Part shown: piece by piece, positions 43,687 through 49,018 of the stretch | Layout of the letters: every line of letters starts with the position of its first letter | Numbering within the stretch: the first letter of the stretch is position 1 | NCBI GenBank assembly: GCA_005879255.1 | Contig: VBKY01000138.1 | Span: 28,699 to 77,716 of the forward strand | Source of the DNA: Deltaproteobacteria bacterium | GTDB lineage: Bacteria > Desulfobacterota_B > Binatia > UBA9968 | Direction of reading: 5' to 3' | Length of the DNA stretch: 49,018 nt | Position numbers and translations under genes: made by a program | Notes under the pieces: generated by a model | Database searches by the model: none | What the model was told of the DNA's origin: nothing | The model's input: the letters and a program-made list of their open reading frames with translations, nothing else

Positions 43687-44718
43687 GTGAAAATTCTACT
43701 CCTCGTCTTCCTTAGCTCGGCCGCTTTTGTGGTTCTGTCGGCCGGTATGTTGCTCCATAATATTTTCCTTTCTGTACCTGCTGATCCCTTGCAGCGGGCC
43801 GAAGTTCGAGTGGAACAGGGCGAATCGCTAGCGACCGTGGTGCGCAAACTGCGCGACCAAAAAATCATTTCGAACGGATTTTATTTTTCGCTATGGGCTC
43901 GCTTCAGCGGCGCTGAAAAGAAAATCCATCCGGGACTTTATCGTTTTGAGACCGGCGTGTCGCCACGGGAAGTTTTGGACCGTCTGGTAAACGGCAAAGG
44001 GATCTTTCAAACGGTCACGATTCCGGAAGGGATGACTGTCAAAGAAATCGCGACGCTGCTCGAAAAGATGGAGATTGCGAACAAGGAGAAATTTCTCGCC
44101 GAGGCCACCAATCCGAATCTGCTGGCGACCCTCGGTTTGCAAGACAAAGGCATTGAAGGTTATTTGTTTCCAAGCACCTACCACTTCACTCCCGCGACGC
44201 CGGAAAGAGATATCATCGTCACGATGGCGGAACAGTTCCGCAAGGCGTCGCAACCGCTTCTGGCCCGTCGGGACGCCTCGATTCAATTGACGCCCCATGA
44301 AATCCTTACCCTAGCTTCAATTATCGAGAAGGAAACCGGAGTTGAGGCAGAGCGGCCATTGGTTTCAGCGGTCTTCTACAATCGTCTGAGACGCCAAATG
44401 CCCTTGCAAAGTGATCCTACCGTGATTTACGGCATCAAGGAATTCAATGGCAACTTGACGCGTAAGGACCTCAATGAGCTAAGTGCCTATAATACATATC
44501 GCATCGCGGCCCTTCCTCCAGGACCGATTTGCAATCCGAGTTTGTCTTCGATCCGGGCCGCGAGTCATCCGGCGGATGTGCCGTTTCTTTATTTCGTATC
44601 TAAGAACGACGGCTCGCATCTGTTTTCGGAAACCGTCGAGGCGCACAATCAAGCGGTCAAAGTCTATCAACCGGTACGCGAGCCGACATCCTCGCGTTCT
44701 AAGGCGATGGCGCGCTGA
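43687..44718 (+). CDS. mltG: endolytic murein transglycosylase
   Basis: YceG/MltG-type enzyme that cuts nascent glycan strands and sets their length. A GTG start gives an N-terminal membrane anchor (LLLVFLSSAAFVVLSAGMLL), then the LysM-like region (EVRVEQGESLATVVRKLRDQKII) and the catalytic domain with VTIPEGMTVKEIA, GYLFPSTYHF, the catalytic glutamate E214 in LASIIEKET, PLQSDPTVIYGI and YNTYRIAALPPGPICNP. All expected motifs are present and the length of 343 is normal. The E. coli gene is next to pabC and tmk; here it follows an unknown protein. Confidence 0.92.
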   Translation: MKILLLVFLSSAAFVVLSAGMLLHNIFLSVPADPLQRAEVRVEQGESLATVVRKLRDQKIISNGFYFSLWARFSGAEKKIHPGLYRFETGVSPREVLDRLVNGKGIFQTVTIPEGMTVKEIATLLEKMEIANKEKFLAEATNPNLLATLGLQDKGIEGYLFPSTYHFTPATPERDIIVTMAEQFRKASQPLLARRDASIQLTPHEILTLASIIEKETGVEAERPLVSAVFYNRLRRQMPLQSDPTVIYGIKEFNGNLTRKDLNELSAYNTYRIAALPPGPICNPSLSSIRAASHPADVPFLYFVSKNDGSHLFSETVEAHNQAVKVYQPVREPTSSRSKAMAR

Positions 44719-44876
44719 TTGACCATTGACTTGCCTTCACACACGTTTCGGAAAGAAATTGGCAGGTAAGGTCTGAATCGTCACGACTGCCTACGTCGAG
44801 CGGAGGCGGCTTACTTCGTCGGTTCGAAACTTGGTCAATCCTGGCGCTAAAAAGCTGTCTGTCTCGCCTCGATGCA

Positions 44877-44898
44877 TTTGACGCCGCGCGGCGTCAAA
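44877..44898. promoter_or_regulatory. perfect 22-bp palindrome upstream of the MoxR operon
   Basis: TTTGACGCCGC followed by its exact reverse complement GCGGCGTCAAA, 60 bp before the ATG at 44959. Not followed by a T-run, so an operator for a dimeric regulator or an RNA hairpin is more likely than a terminator. The 5' half contains a TTGACG that could act as a -35 element. Confidence 0.5.
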
Positions 44899-44958
44899 GG
44901 AGTATCCAGTTGGTTCGACGCTTAAGAGTCTCCCGCCAACATGGTATAGTCCTGGGCA

Positions 44959-46347
44959 ATGCAGGTGACTTCCCGCTTTCAAGATCGCGATCGACCTGAA
45001 AATCTCGTCAGTCGGCTGATCGCCCAACTGAGCCACCATGCGCTTTGGGATTCAGTTTTGATTTATCTTCCCCCAGCGCTAGCGTCGATCTACATCATTA
45101 CCTCGCTCTCACAGGCGGCTTGGCTGAGCGAGCTCACTGCGATCCTTATTATTGCCGGCGCTATTGGGTGCGGACTGCTCGCCGTCATGCTGCGCTATCG
45201 GCCACTAATCCCCGGCGTTTCATCCGCCGCACAACTCGTCGATCAGCGAGCGGGGGCGCAGGACCATTTTCTGACAATGGCCACCATCGAACAGGCGCAC
45301 TGTTCGGAGTCGTTCATGGCCCGGCTGCGTCATGAAACCGCCAGCTTCGGGGAACGGGTCGAGCTGAAACGCGATTTTCCCTACAAGCTCAAACGATCCG
45401 CCTTCTGGTCTGTCGGATTTTCGCTACTCGCTGTAATTCTCATGCATGTCCTGGTGTCTCTGGTGGAGCCGGGCACTCGGTCGTTGCCGGTTCACCAGCG
45501 GCTTCGCGGTTTGGCCGAACAGATGGCACAAAAACCGGGGCTCAACAGACTGGCCCAAGATTTAAAAGCGCTCGCGGCGAAACTCGAGGATCCAAAGATT
45601 CCCCGGGAAGAAAAGCAAACCCTGGCGCAAGAAATGGAAAAGAAGGTCGTTGAGCAGCAGAAAAAAGAGGAACAACAGGAAAACCGCGATCTACTGAGCG
45701 AGGCGGCGAGCACGATGAAGGGGGTGGAACAGGAGCAGTCGGCGAGCGGACAGGACCAACAAAAAGATCAACAAAAGGGCAGTGGCGGTATTCAAAGCAA
45801 TTTGCCACAAAAGGGGCAGGGTGACAGCAAGCAAAGTCAAGGAGGTGACGGCGAGAGCAAAAGTGACTCGAGCGCGCAACCGAGCAAAGACATGCAAAAG
45901 GGTAATTCTGCGCAAGGAAACCCGAAAGAGCCGGGTCAAGACAAGAACCAGCAGTCCGCCGACGCCAAGGGTAATGAACCCGACCCGAAACAGCCGCGTA
46001 ACGACCAGAGCAAAGAGAAAACCGGCAAGAGCGAGGGCGCTTCAAAGGAAGGGGCTGGCAAAAATCAGGCTTCCGAGGAGCCGCCGCAAGGCGCGCCGCC
46101 CGCGGAGCGTTTTTATAAAACCGGCGAAGGCAAAGAAGGCATCCGAGGTGCCCGTTACGTGACGGTGCAATTGCCCGAGGAAGTGGCGGCGGACGCCAAA
46201 GGCGAAAGTCGCGCGGCAAAAGAATCGAAAGGTATCCGCGCTCGCCCGCAGGTTCCGGTGAGCAATGCGCCGCTGCCCGCTCACGTGCCGAATGCGCCGA
46301 CGGAGAAGCAGCAAGTGCCGATCGAATACCGCAGCATTATTCGTTGA
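44959..46347 (+). CDS. membrane protein with long charged Gln/Lys-rich tail (partner of MoxR)
   Basis: Protein of 462 residues. Residues 1-180 have three hydrophobic helices (DSVLIYLPPALASIYIITSL, LTAILIIAGAIGCGLLAVML, FWSVGFSLLAVILMHVLVSLV). Then comes a coiled-coil stretch (residues 190-240), a highly charged Gln/Lys/Ser/Gly-rich disordered region (to about 375) and a short ordered end (GIRGARYVTVQLPEEVAAD ... IPIEYRSIIR-like). DUF4175-type proteins of this kind often precede MoxR genes. The MoxR ATG is 17 bp after its stop. The disordered region is repetitive by composition but not a tandem repeat. Function unknown; may be a scaffold for MoxR. Confidence 0.65.
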   Translation: MQVTSRFQDRDRPENLVSRLIAQLSHHALWDSVLIYLPPALASIYIITSLSQAAWLSELTAILIIAGAIGCGLLAVMLRYRPLIPGVSSAAQLVDQRAGAQDHFLTMATIEQAHCSESFMARLRHETASFGERVELKRDFPYKLKRSAFWSVGFSLLAVILMHVLVSLVEPGTRSLPVHQRLRGLAEQMAQKPGLNRLAQDLKALAAKLEDPKIPREEKQTLAQEMEKKVVEQQKKEEQQENRDLLSEAASTMKGVEQEQSASGQDQQKDQQKGSGGIQSNLPQKGQGDSKQSQGGDGESKSDSSAQPSKDMQKGNSAQGNPKEPGQDKNQQSADAKGNEPDPKQPRNDQSKEKTGKSEGASKEGAGKNQASEEPPQGAPPAERFYKTGEGKEGIRGARYVTVQLPEEVAADAKGESRAAKESKGIRARPQVPVSNAPLPAHVPNAPTEKQQVPIEYRSIIR

Positions 46348-46364
46348 GGAAGAAAGGGAGTGTG

Positions 46365-47351
46365 ATGGAGCCGGAGCAATTTCAGGAAACTTTTCAACGA
46401 CTCGAAACGGAGGTGCAAAAGGTCATCGTCGGCCATGGGGATCTAATTCGCAAAGTTTTAATTGCGTTCTTCGCTGGAGGTCATGTGCTGCTGGAAGGTG
46501 TACCGGGTCTGGGTAAGACTCTGCTCGTCAAATCCTTGAGCCATGCCCTAGGGATGTCGTTCAAACGTATTCAATTCACGCCGGACTTGATGCCGTCGGA
46601 TATCGTCGGTACCGAAGTTCTCACGGAAAACATCGGCCGGAGGGAATTTCAGTTCAAGAAGGGGCCGATTTTCGCGCATGTGGTCCTCGCCGATGAGATC
46701 AATCGCGCGACACCAAAGACCCAGTCCGCCGTCCTGGAAGCAATGGAAGAACGGCAAGTGACAGTATTCGGGGAATCGCACATTCTCGAATCGCCCTTTA
46801 TGGTTCTGGCAACGCAAAATCCCATCGAGCTCGAAGGCACCTATCCGCTGCCTGAAGCGCAACTCGATCGATTCTTTTTCAAGCTCTTGGTGACATCGCC
46901 GACCCCGGCGGAGCTCAGGGAAATTCTTAAACGCACGACTGGCACGGAAAGCGATGATGCAACAAAAGTATTGCCCGAAGACAGCGGTAAACTGGTCAAT
47001 GAAATGAATCAGCTATTGCGCCAGGTCATGATCGCGCCGCCCATCGAAGATTACGTCGTTCGATTGGTGCACGCCACCCAAAACGACGCTCAAAATGGTG
47101 GGCAGCCAAATGGCTATGTTAAACAATATATCCGTTTTGGCTCCAGTCCGCGCGGCGCGCAATCGGTCATTCTCGGCGCCAAGGGCAACGCGCTCATTGA
47201 AGGAAGAGTGCACGTGAGCTATACAGACGTCGAAAAGATCATTTATCCGGCTTTGCGTCACCGCCTTATCCTCAACTTCCAAGCCGAAGCCGAGAATGTC
47301 ACGGCCGATCAGGTGATTGCCGAGGTGATTAAGCAAGTGCCGAAGAATTAG
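46365..47351 (+). CDS. MoxR-family AAA+ ATPase
   Basis: AAA+ chaperone of 328 residues. Walker A GVPGLGKT (45-52), Walker B VVLADEINRATPKTQSAVLEAMEERQVT, sensor 1 VLATQNPIELEGTYPLPEAQLDRF with the arginine region, and IRFGSSPRGAQSVILGAKGNALIEGR in the lid. MoxR proteins act on VWA-domain partners (DUF58, BatA/B). Usually a DUF58 gene follows directly; here none does and the next gene is on the opposite strand. The ATG at 46365 is chosen for its AAAGGGAG site; the frame opens at TTG 46344, overlapping the previous gene. Confidence 0.9.
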   Translation: MEPEQFQETFQRLETEVQKVIVGHGDLIRKVLIAFFAGGHVLLEGVPGLGKTLLVKSLSHALGMSFKRIQFTPDLMPSDIVGTEVLTENIGRREFQFKKGPIFAHVVLADEINRATPKTQSAVLEAMEERQVTVFGESHILESPFMVLATQNPIELEGTYPLPEAQLDRFFFKLLVTSPTPAELREILKRTTGTESDDATKVLPEDSGKLVNEMNQLLRQVMIAPPIEDYVVRLVHATQNDAQNGGQPNGYVKQYIRFGSSPRGAQSVILGAKGNALIEGRVHVSYTDVEKIIYPALRHRLILNFQAEAENVTADQVIAEVIKQVPKN

Positions 47352-47424
47352 CTATCGAGGGCTGTCGGTGCTGTGCGAGCGATTATCAAGACCGGTGAGG
47401 GTCGCCGATCTCGGTACAGTCGGT

Positions 47425-48321
47425 CTACTTGTCAACCTTGTTCTTAATTGCCGGGATCGACTTGAGATAATCGGCGATCGCCAGCGCGTCTTCTTTCTTC
47501 ATGTCTTTGAAGCCGTGTGGTGTTCCCTGAATCACCTCGTACATCAGGCCCTGGACATTGTCGAGGTCGGGTTTGGTCCCCGTGAGCAACAGCTCCGCAA
47601 TGTCTTCGCGTTTCCATTCACCAATGCCGGTCTCTTTGTCCGGCGTGATGTTAGGCACGGCCTCGCCAAGGGGTCCGATCTTTTTGCTGGCTCCCGCGAG
47701 GTAAAGCGATTGCTTCGGCACACCGATAAAATTTCGCGGTGTATGGCAGTCGCCGCACAAAGACACGTGCTCCACCAGATAACGCCCACGCTCAACGCCG
47801 CTTTTCGGCGCTTGCGCCGGCGCGCTATTGAACCGACCAAAAATTTTCAGAAAGATCGGGGTGCCCAGACTGCGCACCAAGGGAACCCAAGTTTTCAATT
47901 CCGGCGGCGCTTTTTTGACCGGCTTCAAAGTTCGCAGATAAGCGATCAGAGCCTTCAAATCTTCCTGCGCCATGCCTGAATATTTCTCGTAGGGCATGAC
48001 GGGTAAGATCCGACTGCCGTCCTGGCGAACGCCCTTAACCATGGCGTCGTGAATTTGCTGATCAGTCCAGGCGCCTAGGCCGGTCTCTTTGTCCTGCGTG
48101 ATGTTAGTGCTGTAGACCGTCCCAAACGGAATTGGAAAAGCGCGTCCGCCGATATGCGGGGTTCCCTTCGGCACCGTGTGGCAAGCACAGCCGCCCGCGA
48201 GAGCGAAAATATACTGCCCTTTGGCGGTCAGGTCCCCGGTCTGCGCGTTAACGAAAGCCGGAACAAAAGTGAAACAACCAAGGAATAGGAGTATGAATAC
48301 TTTCGAATTAAGCTGACGCAT
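47425..48321 (-). CDS. dihaem cytochrome c family protein
   Basis: Exported protein of about 298 residues with a signal peptide (VFILLFLGCFTFVPAFVNAQ) and two cytochrome c domains. Haem site 2 is a standard CGDCH (C189-x-x-C192-H193). Haem site 1 reads C45-A-C47-H48, a CxCH spacing one residue short of the normal CxxCH. FGTVYSTNITQDKETGLGAW and PNITPDKETGIGEW are the family repeats, and the Met ligand may be that of VMPYEKY. Such proteins pass electrons from alcohol or sugar dehydrogenases. The start ATG at 48321 overlaps the upstream gene by 14 bp. No dehydrogenase gene is visible within the window. Confidence 0.8.
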   Translation of the reverse strand: MRQLNSKVFILLFLGCFTFVPAFVNAQTGDLTAKGQYIFALAGGCACHTVPKGTPHIGGRAFPIPFGTVYSTNITQDKETGLGAWTDQQIHDAMVKGVRQDGSRILPVMPYEKYSGMAQEDLKALIAYLRTLKPVKKAPPELKTWVPLVRSLGTPIFLKIFGRFNSAPAQAPKSGVERGRYLVEHVSLCGDCHTPRNFIGVPKQSLYLAGASKKIGPLGEAVPNITPDKETGIGEWKREDIAELLLTGTKPDLDNVQGLMYEVIQGTPHGFKDMKKEDALAIADYLKSIPAIKNKVDK

Positions 48322-49018
48322 GTTGGTTAGCTGATGCCTCCTCACGAATTCCTTGGTCTAAGCATTGCAGCGTCGCATAAAAAGTTTGATTTATTGGCGC
48401 TGGTTTGCCGGTCGGGCGCAAGAGTTTCACGACGATGCCATTGAATGCCTCGTATTCGAGCGGCTTTCTGGCTTCGAGATCTTGCAGCATCGACGACTTG
48501 AATTCTCCCAAACCTTGCGAAAAAACGATCGCTTGATCAAACAGCTCACGCGGCAAGTCGATGCCGCGAGTGAAGGCCGCTGCCTGAACTTCCGCCATGC
48601 AATCGACGGCCAGATTGATCAACGGTTCGGACTCGACGATCTGTTTCATGTTCGCGCGGGTCAAACAGCTGATTGCGCAAAACGGCGCATTCCACAACAA
48701 CTTGTTCCATTGAACTTTCTGGATGTCCCGGCTCATTTCGCAGGGTATGTCAGTCGCAGCCAGAGAACGCGCAATAAATTGCGCCCGGTCGTCAGGACAC
48801 TTATCCGGTTGGCCGAAGATGATTTTCTCGCCGGTCGAATGGCGAACCACACCCGGCGCGTCGATCTCAGCGCCAATATAGACCACACCGGCAAAAGTTC
48901 GCTGTTCGCCCCATAGTCGAGCAATCTTTTCTGCATTATCGATACCGTTTTGCAGAGATAAAATGGCGCTGTCCGTCCCTATCATCGGCCGTAGGGATTC
49001 AGCCGCCGATTCCGTGTC
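48308..49018 (-). CDS. ketopantoate reductase-like (PanE/ApbA) protein, 5' end outside window
   Basis: The frame remains open to the window end (residues ESAAESLRP run ahead of the first ATG at 48985), so the N-terminal NAD(P)H-binding half is missing. The visible part has SLQNGIDNAEKIARLWG, the GEKIIFGQP segment, VQWNKLLWNAPFCAISCLTRANM (the catalytic Lys region) and the EYEAFNGIVVKLLRPTGKPAPIN end typical of the C-terminal domain. It would reduce 2-dehydropantoate or a related 2-oxo acid. It overlaps the cytochrome gene by 14 bp, so the two are probably co-transcribed, which is not a usual pairing. Confidence 0.8.
   Translation of the reverse strand, partial: DTESAAESLRPMIGTDSAILSLQNGIDNAEKIARLWGEQRTFAGVVYIGAEIDAPGVVRHSTGEKIIFGQPDKCPDDRAQFIARSLAATDIPCEMSRDIQKVQWNKLLWNAPFCAISCLTRANMKQIVESEPLINLAVDCMAEVQAAAFTRGIDLPRELFDQAIVFSQGLGEFKSSMLQDLEARKPLEYEAFNGIVVKLLRPTGKPAPINQTFYATLQCLDQGIREEASANQHASA

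Noticed and set aside
45542..46219. Minus-strand frame of 225 codons
   Set aside because: Shadow of the charged repeat-like region of the membrane protein gene; composition is unlike a protein.

Overview
The window looks like a chromosomal segment of a Gram-negative, probably uncultivated bacterium. The evidence is a Tat-exported molybdenum hydroxylase, a lipobox protein, MltG, a SPOR-domain carboxypeptidase, two c-type haem motifs and DNA polymerase III delta. Gene style (ABC_sub_bind remnant, MEMO-family protein, short DapA/FAH/amidohydrolase catabolic genes, eIF2B-like/aldolase cluster) is reminiscent of Desulfobacterota/Binatota-type lineages, but that placement is inference. No rRNA, CRISPR array, phage or intact transposon was seen.

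Layout. 1-6.1 kb: envelope glycan genes (YfhO-like protein; facing it, a GT2 glycosyltransferase, a methyltransferase and a GT39 glycosyltransferase). 6.1-9.4 kb: a loose stretch with a secreted SH3 protein, a decayed GGDEF gene and a HEPN protein. 9.4-15.8 kb, all minus strand: a DapA-like hydratase-aldolase; a thiamine operon (TPP riboswitch, attenuator, thiS-thiG-thiE, a small membrane protein gene and tRNA-Thr in one direction with almost no gaps); a MEMO-family gene, an FAH-family hydrolase and an amidohydrolase broken by one amber codon. 16.3-19 kb: holA, a PLD nuclease, an OB-fold protein and a zinc-ribbon protein, the first three translationally coupled. 19.3-22 kb: penicillin-binding carboxypeptidase with SPOR domain, MBL hydrolase, MarR regulator.

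22-28.2 kb holds the most interesting operon: Fe-S (CCG) protein, nucleoside phosphorylase, MtnA/eIF2B-like sugar-phosphate isomerase with an extra C-terminal domain, class II aldolase fused to an SCP2-like domain, and an acyl-CoA synthetase. The three middle genes match the chemistry of 5'-deoxynucleoside (5'-deoxyadenosine/methylthioadenosine) salvage through a class II aldolase, with unusual fusions. 28.2-31.8 kb is a patchy region with small or degraded genes, an Sfp-type phosphopantetheinyl transferase and an orphan RecA/DnaB-like ATPase. 31.9-35.8 kb is a three-subunit, Tat-exported molybdenum hydroxylase operon closed by a strong terminator.

35.9-38.7 kb carries two paralogous membrane/secreted proteins with a conserved His/Asp-rich C-terminal domain, flanking a divergent HtrA-like protease. 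38.7-44.7 kb contains a Nudix hydrolase, alpha-glucan phosphorylase, an alpha/beta hydrolase lipoprotein, a stand-alone LeuA-type regulatory domain, an unknown protein and MltG. 45-47.4 kb is a charged-linker membrane protein plus MoxR ATPase, preceded by a perfect 22-bp palindrome. The window ends in a dihaem cytochrome c and a truncated ketopantoate reductase-like gene on the minus strand.
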